64,000 bases of DNA from Yponomeuta sedellus (GCA_934045075.1 OW203738.1:7734868-7798867); one strand, 5' to 3'. Counted from the first letter of the stretch, positions 19,619-31,836 are shown. Numbers and translations: made by a program. The notes: generated by a model from the sequence alone, not told the origin.

Positions 19619-19677
19619 CCCGACGTCTTTTTCTATAAATATGTATATTATACATATTTATAGAAAAAGACGTCGGG
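19619..19677. repeat. 59-bp perfect palindrome
   Basis: Arms 19619-19647 and 19649-19677 (29 bp each, outer end cccgacgtctttttctataa) are exact reverse complements around one T. It would form a cruciform or RNA hairpin with no real loop. Confidence 0.9.
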
Positions 19678-20399
19678 CTAATAGCCTCCAGGGCTTTGCT
19701 GGCTCATACCCACCCTTTTCCTTTTGCCCAAAAATTTTATGACTTTTCTGCATTATTTTATTATTGATAATGATGATGTCAACCTCTTTTTATGTGCTCA
19801 CTGCAGGGGCGCGGACTCAGATCATAGAAAGAAGGAGATATGCTATGCCCTAGCCGCGAAATAAGTCCGGTACCGCTGTCGCCACTTTTGAATATGTGTG
19901 CGTTTTCATACATGCACAATATTGTAAATATAAGGTTCACGCACACGTCTGTGCAGTCATTTACTAGCGTTATGTTCTGTGGTTCTAATCCTTTAATTGG
20001 TTCGCACACTATGAAAAACAATTGTATGAATACACTCGTACACGTAAACAACAGCGTCGGTGAACTCCTTAGGGATGGAACACTTGTATCAAATAATACA
20101 TCTATCGATAAAATTATCCGATGAGAGGTTATTCATTTATTAACAGTAAACTTCGTGTTTGGATGATACAAAAAACAGAGCATGTTAAATTTACAAAAAC
20201 AATTTTATTAAAACAAATAATCCTATTTTAATTTACTGTCCTGTGAAATGTAAATATTTATTAAATACGTGTCTTTTTGACAGTATTTGTGGCTTCAGTA
20301 TATGATAAAGACGCAAACTTGGCTTTCTATTGATATAGAATTTGATTATTTTGATAATGATGATGACCCCTGTACTGTATACTAATACGATATGTTAAA
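19678..20399. other. No feature recognised
   Basis: Overlapping short frames on both strands, none with recognisable content. Confidence 0.35.
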
Positions 20400-20590
20400 T
20401 TTGTTGGACAGAACACCACTGAAGCATACTTGGTAGTGACTCTGTCCGGAAAGCTAGGTCTTCTGGGTTTAAATCCTGATAATGGAAAGAAGTAATATTT
20501 GTGTGAAGAGCATGTCCACGGTCAGGGACGTATTTGTACCTGGATCTTGGATATTTCTTTGTATTTTATTTAGTATATAAATCCCAATGT
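20400..20590 (+). repeat. Old tRNA-derived SINE (possible)
   Basis: Has a box-A-like tggtagtgactctg and a degenerate box B gggtttaaatcctg, about 50 bp apart, then a T-rich tail with acctggatcttggatattt. Too diverged to tie to families A-C. Confidence 0.4.
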
Positions 20591-21081
20591 AACGTGAAAT
20601 GCACTTACATTACCATTTACAAATTGGCTTTAAATATTGGTAACTCTGTTAGGACTCTGTAAATTAACAGCAGTTTTTGTTGGGTGAAAGAATGAAGTGC
20701 TGACTTTTTAAGAATACAATAGCAATTACTTTCTCATTCTCTGAAAATAATTCACCCAGCTATATAAAAAATAGAATAAACACATGTATAAACTCGAAAA
20801 ACAACCATTTTTCTGAAGAAATTGCCACTTGTCCGAGTAACAGTGATATATTGGAAATCAGTAGCCACGCTTGGATTATATGGATTAAGTAAAGAATATG
20901 TTTATGGCTGTGATTGAAATGTATCATGGGCCTGTAAATAAAGTAACTTCCTAATTAAAAATACAGTAAATAGGAAGAACTTTTGTAAGCTTATCAAAAA
21001 AAATTTCAATGAAACTTTCGAAACATATATAGATTAAAAAATTAAATCAGCATCCGACTGAAATCCTACAGAGAATATTTT
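20591..21081. other. No feature recognised
   Basis: AT-rich non-coding stretch. Confidence 0.35.
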
Positions 21082-21235
21082 CATTATCGTCATCATTCAG
21101 CCACAAGATATCCACTGCTGGACATAGGCCTCCTCCATGGATTTCCAAAAGACCAGTTGAAAGCGGCTTACATCCAGCGTCTTCCTTCGACTAGGCTGAG
21201 ATCTTCTCTCCATCTTGTCGTCCAACGCTGCACTT
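21082..21235 (-). mobile_element. RTE LINE 3' end fragment
   Basis: The minus strand ends in MEEAYVQQWISCG and a stop, the conserved EAYVQQW end of lepidopteran RTE polyproteins, after a frameshifted RWTTRWREDLS segment. A short gatgacgataatg tail follows. Confidence 0.75.
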
Positions 21236-22661
21236 GCCGATATGACATATAAGCAAGTACCGACATACCATATAAGACTATGATTTAGTACCACAACCAC
21301 ATCACCTGATTTGTTTCTTTAGAAACACTTTCTTTTGGAGAGTTATGCGTCGTCCATATGAAATGAAGATTAGAATAAAGTGATAATTGAATATTCTAAA
21401 CCATGTAAAATTTTATCGTGATTTTAAATATACTGGTACCTCAACCTTTATGGAACTCGTTATTACTGGTATTTTCAAAGTAGGAACTGCCCACGGAAAT
21501 ATTTTTTCCCCCACTTTAGCATCTGGAAACACTTCTCTGTAAAATAGATGGAGCAAATGGTACTTTATTTGAGAGGAAATCAGTTATACCCTCTGTATTT
21601 TGATCCATTTTTCTTTCGTATTTTTCTTTATCTTTATTAGAATTTTTTTGAAATACATGATCGAAGCTAGGCCTGATTTAATAAGACAAAATCCTTCTAC
21701 TAAAATAAAAGCTTCCTTAGCAACGCAAGCTGAAGTCTAAGCAGATGGAGTCGCGGGCAATAGTCGACGATAAGACTAGATACCTAGTCTTACAATAATT
21801 GGTTCTAGTAATTTTGGAAGTCTGGACGAACGATTATAAATGCCTCAATAATATTGATACTTAATCAGTCTGAAAAGAAAGGAACTACCCCATCACTATG
21901 TCTCCAGCTGACCTACTGGTGAATTTGACATTTCGCGGCAAATACATGCGGCCGTACCTTGAAACATCGCATTGAACAATGATCAGTTTTGCGTGACGGT
22001 TCACTGCGGGCTGGCTTTTTCTAGTTAGCAAACCTCCTCGAAAATCCTATATAGAAACAGCAGTGGAGTAACTACAATGTAATAAATACGTCCCATTTAT
22101 GTTCTTAGTAATGTGATGCACGTTGCACATAAAATTATTATAATTATGATTTTTCGTAGTTTATAAGACGAATATAGTGAGTAAAATAGGTTTACCGGTG
22201 AAAAGACACTCCCCTGTTTTTGAATAGCATGTATCACAGCGATTTCTGCAGGTAATCACTGCGCAATTAGGCATTTTTCTCAGATGTTACTACGACGGCT
22301 GGCGCGAAGCGATTGACGGCCATATTTTAAAGTTTCGCAGAGGTTAGCCCAAATGGGCTAACGTTGGGCGACAGTGCCACGCCCACAAGGCACTTCTCCT
22401 TATTTTTGTGTTCTGAGGGCGCGGATCTCTTCGTGCATCGCAGGAAGGCTAGGCCACGGTCCACCAAAGCGTCGTGGTTGGTGGACAATGACCTATTATT
22501 AAATAGACGCGTGATAGGCGCTTCGTAGTGGCAACAAGAATGTGAGCCAATTGTCTCACTTTCACTTAGTCGCGCACCGGCTAGTGTCACGGAATAACGT
22601 CCCAACAAACACATTTAAACTGCACATTTGGACTGTATTTTGTGGTAAAAAGTTTTCAAAA
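21236..22661. other. No gene recognised
   Basis: AT-rich to 22260, then a more balanced 400 bp before the THAP-like exon. It has a perfect short hairpin gttagcccaaatgggctaac near 22343 and an R1-tail-like piece (gcatcgcaggaaggctaggc) near 22436. The 95-codon minus frame is not recognised. Confidence 0.35.
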
Positions 22662-22738
22662 ATGCCTTCATGCGTCTTCAGACGAGGCACAAACTATTCC
22701 GCCAACGTAAGAACAGGCAAAAACATCTCATTTCATGC
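22662..22738 (+). pseudogene. Orphan THAP-domain first exon
   Basis: ATG at 22662 opens MPSCVFRRGTNYSANV and then GKNISFHA, the start of a THAP zinc finger (C2CH type), a DNA-binding module found in P-element-like transposases and some host factors. It ends at a strong donor (GC|gtaagt) in the usual THAP place. The second zinc cysteine, expected where RRG is read, is Gly. No following exon with the rest of the finger was found up to about 24300. Probably a relict; a live gene with a distant second exon is less likely. Confidence 0.55.
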
Positions 22739-24342
22739 GTAAGTAACCAAAATATTTTTATTTTGCAATCTTTTGTTCGTGTTTATGTCATGATGACAGC
22801 AAGAGCGAGATATGCATTGTGTTTTGTGTGAGGGTGAAAGAGAACGAGCCATAATGGCGGCCGCACGCCCTTATTGCAGGGAAGATGGGGAAAATAGGAT
22901 CAACCTAAAATATGTCACGGTATACACGTGTTGTCAAATTTTATCCAATATCCAATGTTCAGCAATGTTTTTTGCTTATAAATAATCTTCGTACTATATA
23001 CATGTAGTTACAATACAGGGTTATTTTTCAAATAATTCTGTACCTACTCGATAGTCTCACTGACTTGCTCATTTATGATCTACTAGGTGGAACTAAATCA
23101 TTCTTATAGCAAAAAATATATAAAATTAAACCCACGATCTATGGTTAAGGACCTGAGACTAGATAGCATAAATGCAATGAAGGCTGAGGGAAAATATTTG
23201 TGTCACCCTGATAATACGAACAAACCTACTTTTGTATCGATAAATATAAATGTCTTAAATAGCATAAGTAAATAATTAAATACCTACTACAAACTGGTTC
23301 TATCAAAATTTAATGTGTTAAAGCTAGTTTCAATATCAGCTACAGGGAGCCCATTCTCGCCCATGCGAATTAAAAGCGTAAACACAAAATTTTCGAAGGC
23401 TTAGACATTCTTCGCATAAAAATAAGATAAGATTACTCGACAGAGTCATCATTAGACAAACTTATATTTTCTCATTCGAATTCAATGTAGCATGACATTC
23501 TGAATACAATTTTGTCTGTCGATCGACTTTGTCTGTAGAATTCACAAGCCATAAGCCCTAGAGTCGTATACGAATTATTTGGCTAACGTAGTGAGAATTC
23601 CCTCCCAGGTGTTCTTGATCGAGCATCTAACAGAGGTAATATTATAGTCGACGTGTTTGTTTTGCCCAGCCTCCTCTTATTGCAACGCAACGTTCGTCAT
23701 ACGCGTTTGGCCAATAAGGATGCAGCGGCTAATACCGCGTAATGAGAAATTATTATTCATCTTTTTTCAACAGGTAGTGAACCGTATAATGATCGGTCAG
23801 TTTCTGTCCCTTTCTTTGCTTAGTGTTTAAATTGTATATTTTGTTAGGTACATATAGTATGGTTTGCGCTGTTTTGGACTGCTGTTTTGTTAGAGTATAA
23901 CTATACCTGAGCCAAATTCGATAACGAATGGCGATAAACAAACCGTTGCTAGGCAACGACTTGTTTACACCTTAAAGGCAGATGTTAACAACCTTTTCTA
24001 GAAATCGTTTTCATACAAATAATAATCGTTTCTCCTACTAATGTAAAACGCTTATTTATGTTTGATCTTATTGTGAAAGGCTTAACCGATTTGAATATGA
24101 CATATGACAACACTGAAATATGAAATTTGAAACACAGATTTAACAAACATCTACGCGAGCCATGCCGCATGATTTTCTTAATAGAATTAAGCGCGTTTAA
24201 GCAAAAAACATACAAACTCTTCAACTTTATAATATTTATAAGTACCTATAGATCCTACTATGAAAATGAGTAGATTGGGACCTACTGCAAATATTGCAAT
24301 AAAAGAATGTTCTTTGTATATATTTTTATTCATATGTTCACA
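22739..24342. other. No gene recognised
   Basis: AT-rich. A 62-codon plus frame (23087-23275) with NPRSMVKDLRLDS is unassigned. Other frames are short. Confidence 0.35.
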
Positions 24343-24665
24343 CTAATCAACACTGTCACTGGCCAAAGAGGAGAATGAATTTGTGTCTCCGGAGACTTGA
24401 AATATAAATTCATCAATGACATTATCCATTACACCATAAAATTCGGCGTTTTCTTCTTTTCTTTAATTAAGCGTTCAACACAACGTTGCCATGCTGATGG
24501 AGTAATTTTACTTATTGCCTCACCTAACAGGACCTTTATTTAGTTTAGCCATTTAAAAAGTTTTATTTTTGGCAGCAACATGGCCGGTTACTTGCCCCCA
24601 TAAGATTTCTATCGGATTTAATTCACAATGATATGGGGGCAATCTATATTTTTGTCTTGTGCCAT
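24343..24665 (-). pseudogene. Tc1/IS630-like transposase C-terminus
   Basis: The minus strand reads RLPPYHCELNPIEILWGQV and GHVAAKN, the final catalytic block (acidic residue in NPIE) of a Tc1/mariner-related DDE transposase. Then, across frameshifts, come EAISKITPSAWQRCVERL and MDNVIDEFIF, with a stop at 24345-24343. Upstream domains are missing and frames shift at least twice, so it is dead. This NPIE-type end with an acidic tail is common in insect genomes. Confidence 0.7.
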
Positions 24666-25548
24666 TTTGTCACACATAATTATATGCTATATACTTAATT
24701 ATGCCATATACACGTTTTGACAAATGACTAAACTTCACTTGTTGACATAAACTAAATTTCCCAAAATGTTTGTCACACCTGAATTTCATCCATGTTTCTT
24801 TTTCTGTAGGGCTGTCGCGTAAAATTAATGTCGATTTTTTTATAGTTTTTCGAAATAAAAAGGTAATATGCATGTTATTTGAGTGATTCTAGTTAAATAT
24901 GCTGCAATAGGAATTGTTAATAAATAGTTAGCAAGTAAAAGGCTATAATCATGTAAACAATAGAAGATTGTAAAACGTGAGTTGTGATAACCCTAAATTG
25001 GTTTGTTTACCTCTATTCTTTATCGAGTTTGGCAGAACTGTAGTCTATTTAATAATAGGTCATTGTTGGTGAAGGATTGTGAGACAGTGGAGCGCCTTAC
25101 TGTCAGAAGTTATCAAGCCACGCAAAAGGCAGCCGGCACCAACAGCGCCTAAACTGCTGATTCCATGAAGATAATGAATTTGTCAATTAGGAAGTTGGCC
25201 AGTTTTTTACATTTATGTCTTTGGTGACATAAGTAAACACCATAATTAAAATTAAATAAAATTTATTTGGCACAACGAAAGAAGTTTTAGACATTCTTTC
25301 TTAAAATTAAAGTACCTACATCATAGAAATATTAGTAACAATACAAATATAGAATTAAAGTTACAGCTGGTAATAAGCTAGACTGGTAATAAAAATCTCA
25401 TCAGTATTATGATCTTAGGCTACAGTAGGTACAATAAAGACCACCTGAAGGGCACATTAGTTGGTTTACTTTTATTTATTATTATTATTTTAGTTTACTT
25501 ATTGCTAAGTTTATGAAAAACCAAATGAGATCCCGGAACAATCATGAA
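24666..25548. other. Gene-free, with an R1 fragment
   Basis: 25066-25160 is a minus-strand R1 fragment (ttggtgaaggattgtgagac). 25250-25300 looks like a LINE 3' end on the minus strand (caaataaattttatttaatt). Otherwise AT-rich. Confidence 0.5.
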
Positions 25549-25755
25549 CAGTCTGTTAGCTTTTAGAATATACCTCGGGCTCTAGAGTAGGCTTCGGTTT
25601 TCGCCGAAAGCACACGAGTGTAACACTACTGCCTGCTCTGTACAAAACTTCACTATTTTGAAAAGTTATGTAAAGTTAGGTATGTGTAATATTAATTCCG
25701 ATATTTCCATTACACAAATAGGTATATCCCATTCTATCCGATAGTAGATATCCGA
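25549..25755. mobile_element. MITE family M1, copy 2, right end truncated
   Basis: Starts CAGTCTGTTAGCTTTTAG and matches the family to atccgatagtag, after which the inverted end is lost. Confidence 0.8.
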
Positions 25756-25892
25756 TGCACAGGTTGAAGTAGGATGACTCGGCTACGCAATGCATATCGA
25801 ATACGGATTGCAGTTTCATGAAACGCGGTACATGGGCCACGTTTCATGAAACGGCCATGCGTGGAAGCTGAAACTGGATTCCGAAACAAATT

Positions 25893-26518
25893 GTGTGAAG
25901 CCGGCTTCTCACTATGGGATGTGATGTTGATGATTGGCCTTTTTGCATCTACGTAATGAGATGATTTATACAGCGTCCAGTGGTATCCTCACTCACACTA
26001 GATGGGTGAAGGGACCACTCCGACGCTGTAGTGCCTGGGACATGGTTTTATAGATGGTGTAGGCTTGCCCAGCACCTACACCATCCTGACAGCTTAGTCG
26101 GCCTAGCCCACAGGAAAGACTAGTCAATACGTGCGGGGCCAACCAAGCCGCGGGTTTCCTTACGATGTTTTCCTTCACAGATAGCGTATGGTATTGCGAC
26201 TACAAATTCGCAAATGTACATAACTTTGAAATTAAACAAAGTCATAGGTACATGCCCGCACTCGGGATCGAACCTGGGGTTCTCGCTTGCCAGTCCATGG
26301 TTCTACCCACTGAGCTACCACCGCTCTATAGGATGTAATATAATATTATAATATCTTAAGATATAATAGTAAGTTATCGCTCGTCGTACATTTTGTACGG
26401 GACCGGTTTACACTTCCTATAATAATATTATAGCTATAAAACTAAATGTATAACGAGCGATAAATTCTCAAGATGTTATATATATCATATTACATCCCAT
26501 AGTAAGAAGCCGGCTTGA
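25893..26518. mobile_element. Inverted-repeat element with a SINE inside
   Basis: Ends aagccggcttctcactatgg (25897) and tagtaagaagccggctt (to 26518) are inverted repeats of about 30 bp. Between them lies a minus-strand SINE C and an AT-rich part with a second inverted pair (ttatcgctcgt / acgagcgataa). Confidence 0.6.
25960..26332 (-). repeat. SINE C, minus strand
   Basis: tRNA-like head at 26332-26260: box A gtagctcagtggg and box B GGTTCGATCCCGAG. The body includes gtgaaggaaaacatcgtaag and ggaaacccgcggcttggttg. Nested in 25893-26518. Confidence 0.75.
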
Positions 26519-27435
26519 TTATGTGTTTTATACTTCATTTCCTAGCAGATCGGTTGAATTTATTTCTCTGTGTCTTCATACAATACACTTCGAAGTCACT
26601 TTGTACGGTTTGTAAGAATTCTTCATAAAAAACTTAATCTCAAGCAGTAGCGTTCGAGATTCTAATAAGACGCATAGAAAAATGTGGAAAATCCCCTTAT
26701 TTCTTCAAACTTGATGAAACTATAACAGTACTTAAAATATAGCCAGTACTATCAATAGATTCAATAAAAAATCAGGAATTACTAAATTTTTTATCTAATA
26801 ACAGAAAATACCACATATTTTAAAACATAATCTGTAAAGGAAAGTACCTAACTAGTATAAAATACTGTACCGGTGTAAAGGTACAGTGTTTCAAGAAGTA
26901 ATTATCGAACATCGCGATTTTCAGATAAATTTAAATAACAACAGCACCACGTGCAGTACGATTTAGCAAAGATACAACCGTCAATGTACTAACGCTATCG
27001 AAAAAGAACGTAGAGTTTGGAAAAATGCTGGTGTAAATAGGAGATATCTTCCAAGTGACAAATGACGTGGTGTACTTGCGAGATATGATCATCACACAAT
27101 GGAAGGCACTCGTACCCGAGTTGAGGCCAACGATCAAGGTTCATATGGAGCGTGAGATAAAACTGTGAAAACATCCTCAGGTGGTGGTGTGTCCTCGGGA
27201 TCTGAGCTTAAACCGGCCTATAAAACAATGAGAAACCAAAGATAAAGATATAAATCAGACCCGGAAACGAAAGGACTGCTAAATGAAGCGACTGCCATAA
27301 ACAAACGCCTGCCAAAAATTAACCTACCGTAAAAATCAATAATAATGCTGTCAAAATTGCGCGTATGCTCAGGGGATAGTCGCCATGCCTTCAATCGGGT
27401 TAAAACCCCCAACCAGGCCCGGTAGTCAGTAAGTA
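26519..27435. other. No feature recognised
   Basis: AT-rich non-coding; short frames without recognisable content. Confidence 0.35.
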
Positions 27436-27642
27436 GGTATCTACTTGGCATAGCGGTAGCGCGTCTGCCCGCCATGTAAGAGGTGCCGGGTTCGAATCCC
27501 GGCTGGGAGCAAAAAAAAAAACCCAGGTCTTGGATGTTTACATGTTTGTGATGTCGATGTTTCTGGTTCCCACGACACAGGGTATCCTAGTGTGGGGCCA
27601 GAAGCAATGTATGTGCCTGTATGTAAATGTTATGTTATGTTA
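27436..27642 (+). repeat. SINE A, copy 2
   Basis: tRNA-like head with tggcatagcggtagcgcg and GGTTCGAATCC, A-run, then the family body. Confidence 0.85.
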
Positions 27643-27735
27643 CTCAAGGCTGCATCACTTGCAGCCTTGAGTACCTACTTTGCAGCTAGGTTTTACATCG
27701 GAATGATATCGCTGTACCCACATGATTATTAAGAT
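27643..27735 (-). repeat. SINE B leader fragment
   Basis: Matches the leader only (gagtacctactttgcag, catcggaatgatatcgctgt), directly after SINE A. Confidence 0.7.
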
Positions 27736-28469
27736 ATTTATTGCGCAATAGATATCGGTATACGTGTAAAGTTATGCGAGTTTACCTACAGGTTGACTTA
27801 AAAGTACACGTAATATTCTATCACATTAGAAACCAAGTAATTAGACACGACACGACCCACAACGTGCAGTGCGTCAAACTTTCAATCAGGAATCGGTGCC
27901 CGCTCCACAGCCCATGGAGGTCAATGTAAATCAGGTTCCAACTACACCTAAGACTTGAATGCTTGAAAAGGACAGGGTAGAGAAAATGTTCGCGCAACCG
28001 AAGAATCCACTTATTACTAACTTAAAAACTTCAAATGTAAAGTTGCAAAATATGTGACGTCACATCAGGAAGGGGGAGTCTCACAAATGTGACCGGCTGT
28101 GAAAAGGACGGCGCGGCGGAGCGGTCAAAAAATCACAAAATTCGTGTGACGTAATTTATGGATGGCCCCTAACTTGTAGTTTAGGAAACTGCTCCCCATC
28201 GACCCACAAAGTTATAAGGACATAGTATGCGAACGAGAGGCAAAATTGAAATGTAGACTGTAACCCTCGGTAGATGATAACGGTCGACATCCAACACATT
28301 GTTAAGTATAACACACCCACTCACAAACACTTTATGGCGGATGTACACGCGCGGCTTTAATAGAGCCCGACTGTTTATCATTCGTTGCGGGTTTTACTCA
28401 ATCGGCACTAAAGGGTTCGTCCTGTGAAAGTCGCAATGTAAGAAAGAAAGGTTGAGAGGAAAGAGAAGG
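27736..28469. other. No gene recognised
   Basis: Contains tgtgacgtcacatcagg and an aaaggacggcgcggcgga patch near 28100, which resemble common repeat pieces but have no second copy here. Confidence 0.35.
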
Positions 28470-28625
28470 TTGTCTGGAGAACGAGAAGAAGAGATCACTT
28501 TTAGTGATAAGGCCGCCGTTTGTACTCTTAGGTTAAGAAATATCTGTGTAATTTCCATTTTTATGTACAATAAAGTGTTCTCTATCTACCTCTATCTCTA
28601 TCTATCTATCTATCTATCTATCTAA
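28470..28625 (+). mobile_element. LINE 3' end with (TATC)n tail
   Basis: gataaggccgccgtttgtac, then atgtacaataaagtgttctc and a ctat/tatc microsatellite tail. Related ends are at 56000-56115 and 56555-56612. Only 3' UTR remains. Confidence 0.6.
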
Positions 28626-28751
28626 GATAAATTCGCTGGCTCTCAGGCGAGTATGAACGCCGCCAACCCACAAACACACACAAACTCACGCACGCACAAA
28701 AGCTGTTATTATTAATAAATAACATTGCATGATAATTATTGTATTATTGTT

Positions 28752-28955
28752 GACGACCTCTGTGGCGTAGCGGTAGCGCGTCCGCCTACCATGCAAGAGG
28801 TCCCGGGTTCAAATCCCGGCTTGGAACAAAAAAAAGCCCAGGTCTTGGATGTTTTCATGTTTGTGCTGTCGTTGTTTCTGGTTCCCACGACACAGGGTAT
28901 CCTAGTTTGGGGCCAGAAGCAATGTATGTGCTTGTATGTAAATGTTATGTTATTC
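28752..28955 (+). repeat. SINE A, copy 3
   Basis: Head tggcgtagcggtagcgcg with box B GGTTCAAATCC, then the family body to gtatgtaaatgttatgtta. Confidence 0.85.
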
Positions 28956-29039
28956 CTTTGTAATTAATAATAATGCAAATTAATTTCATCTAACTTTATA
29001 ATAATGGTTGATTGTTTTATATAAGTGTCATTTTTCGCA

Positions 29040-30060
29040 GAATGGCCTTGTATCATACCTTATGGTTCCCTATCGAAACCATAAGGTATGATATCGAAAG
29101 TTGTTAAATCTAACGCCGCGACAGCGAAAACGGTGCACCGAACGGTCATCAAAGCGATGGTACGCCACTTCGAATGTCGCGACAGCAAATGTCTCGAAGT
29201 TTGACCATCACTGCATCGAAGGTTAAGAAAATTAATGTTTTGACATCTAAAGGTCGTGGTATAGATTAGGCATGCCACCGAAAACTTGTAATAAATGTGT
29301 AAATAAATGTGTAATAGGTTAGAATAACACAAAATAAAATCTAAACATTAAATAAAAATATGAAGAGAAAGGTACGTCAAAATACTGTCAAGAACACGCA
29401 TTATCAACAATAATGAAAAAAAAATTAAAAATATTTTATTTACACCAGCAAAAACCAATTTAAAGTTATACATAAAAGTTGTAACAATTAGGTGATGTTT
29501 GGTATTTAGGTGACAATATTAGCTAGGTGAGAGGTCGGTGTCCCCTACACTAGGCATAGCCTGTATCGCGGGGGAAAATAATGTAAAGTAATTCTTTTAT
29601 TTTTCCTTCAGTTGTAGGTACATAATATCAACTGCATAATTTTCGTTCTACGCCTAGGTACGCGTTCTATACGCACGCAAGATAAAAGGGACAGCAAGCA
29701 AAATTTTGTGTTTCTAAAATTAAGATTTTTAGATCAATCTGTTTCCATATCATTGAAAAATATTAAAAACAGATGAGTATTATTCGAATTACTGTTAAAA
29801 AACTTAATATAAATTAAGTTTTATTTATCTATATCGTAAATATTTACTGTAAAGGCGCCAGCGGCGTCCTAAAGATACTGTTCTATGTGGTTACCATCGA
29901 TGTGGGGATATTCGATGTGGTATACCGTCAATTTGCCTTTGGATTATTTAACCCATCGACATTGTGATCAATCATTCAGTGTCGCGAGATTCGATGATCT
30001 CGAATCAGTGCGCCAAACGGTTCGGTGCACCGTTTTCGCTTAGCGGCCCATATGTTTGGG
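29040..30060. mobile_element. Inverted-repeat element, non-coding
   Basis: A segment near 29118-29140 (agcgaaaacggtgcaccgaa) recurs inverted near 30016-30042 (ttcggtgcaccgttttcgct), with weaker matching on both sides. The interior, 29240-29900, is AT-rich and holds nothing recognised. Confidence 0.5.
29051..29093. repeat. Perfect 17-bp hairpin
   Basis: tatcataccttatggtt and its exact reverse complement are separated by 9 nt (ccctatcga). Confidence 0.85.
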
Positions 30061-30519
30061 ATGCTCTGTGGTTTGGGACACCAATGACTCCTGAGATACA
30101 GGTACCCACCGAGTTCATCATGAGTCAGGGAACAAATGTAAACAAATCTAATTTATTTGTGCTCAAATAAACAATTATATTACAAATCAAAAGTATAAAG
30201 TCTTCGCAAATGCCGATGTTACTGTTCTCTGACGATCGGCGCGTTGGGTGTGGCCTCACAGTAGTTCCATCACAGAACTAGGCAATGGTACTCCTGCGAA
30301 TGGCGGGCCCAGTCGGAGCGATCTACCGTCCTCGTCAGCACCATCTTTAGCACGAATTTTTAGATGCCTCACTTTTCCACCGGTGAACGACCCTCCTCGA
30401 ATAACTCACAGTATCTGAAACTGAAATGAGCGAAAGTAAAATTTCCTTCTGACATTGTGTTGGTTTGCGTTCCTTTAATCGACAAACATGGTACCCAACT
30501 TTACCCACCAACCGGTATA
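30061..30519. other. No feature recognised
   Basis: Non-coding stretch before the foldback element. Confidence 0.35.
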
Positions 30520-31031
30520 CAGGGCGTCCCAAAGTTATGGGCCATGAAGGGAAAGTACCTTAGATATCGTAGATAGGGTATTTTGCTGAAAGAAGACTTT
30601 ATGTTATTTTTAAAAGATAGTAATTCTGCATTCAAAGATTTTCTAAAAATTACTTGCATTGTCTGGGAATCGAACCGACTTAAATTTAAAAAAAAAACTT
30701 TTAAAATACTATGTTACTTCGTTATAAACCCTTGTATGTCCCCACTGCTGGGGCACGGGTCTCTTCCTGCATCGCAGGAAGGTTAGGCCATGTTACTTAA
30801 GAAGAGTTATTAGTTTTTGGCAATTCTTTCGATTGGCATCATAAAAGTAGGGGTGTTTTTTTTTTAAATTTAAGTCGGTTCGATTCCCAGACAAGGCAAG
30901 TAATTTTTTGAAAATCTTTGAATGCAGAATTACTAACTTTTAAAAATAACATAGTCTCTTTTCAGCGAAATACCCTATCTACTATATTTAAGGTACTTTC
31001 CCTTCATGGCCCATAACTTTGGGACGCCCTG
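30520..31031. mobile_element. Foldback Tc1/mariner-type element with ~200-bp arms
   Basis: 512 bp starting CAGGGCGTCCCAAAGTTATG and ending in its complement, flanked by TA (30518-30519 and 31032-31033). The arms (about 30520-30718 and 30830-31031) are inverted copies. The middle, 30735-30795, is an R1 tail fragment in minus orientation (gtctcttcctgcatcgcagg). Confidence 0.8.
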
Positions 31032-31496
31032 TATAATCTGCATGCCCAACTCTTTCATCTACCTACTATCTACTTAGTAAAACAGCTTTCTCATTACGCA
31101 CGCTGGTATATTTTTAGTAACTAAGAACTGTCTATTTGTGGATATCTGTTATTGGCCCTGTAAACTGTATTTATATTATTGCGATCAAATAATTTGTTTT
31201 CGCTGTTGATGTCCTTAATAAAATAAAATAAATAAATCACGTATAGCTCCAACGGTTATTATACATTGTTGTATAAATTCGACTGGTTGCTGAATTACGT
31301 CTAAAGGATGCACCAGCTCCCCTGTTAGTATCGTAATACTGTGTAGACCGCTTTCCTTTATTTTGAGGTTCCCAAATCACTTTACCTAAGTTCAATGTAT
31401 AGCACTCCTTCTATGGCATTTCCCTCAGAATTCGATGCCGTCCATTAAAACAATTTCATAGGTAATGAAAGCTGATAATTAATATCAGTAGCAGGG
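31032..31496. other. No gene recognised
   Basis: 31150-31240 ends with ttaataaaataaaataaata, probably an old retroelement tail. Otherwise unassigned. Confidence 0.4.
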
Positions 31497-31836
31497 ATGG
31501 AGTATGGCCTAACTTTTCTGCATCGCAGAAAGGTTAGGCATTACTCCAGCACGGGGACCAAGTACTGCATGGTGGAGGATTGTAAGACAGTGGCGGGCCT
31601 TACTGCCAGAAGTTATCAAGCCCCCCATAAGGCCTCTGACAGGGCTGTCAGTACATGACAGTCTGCACCAACTGCTTAATTAACGTGCCTTGCGAAGCAC
31701 GGAAGCGCTCGTATAAATTGCCACTAGCGCTAGTCAGGGGACCCATCCAGCGCCTGACCGCACCTGTTGTTGCTTAACCCAAGTGATTCCAATCACTCAA
31801 TCCACTAGGCCGCGAGCGCTTTTTATAGGTATGTTT
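31497..31836 (-). repeat. R1 repeat, minus-strand copy
   Basis: Near full length. Its distal end is palindromic (ggagtatggcctaacttttc facing gaaaggttaggcattactcc). It stands next to the BEN pseudogene just as copy 1 (314-606) stands next to the true exon. Confidence 0.75.

Noticed and set aside
19419..19742. 107-codon plus frame
   Set aside because: Overlaps the 59-bp palindrome; no recognisable domain, low-complexity AT-rich codons.
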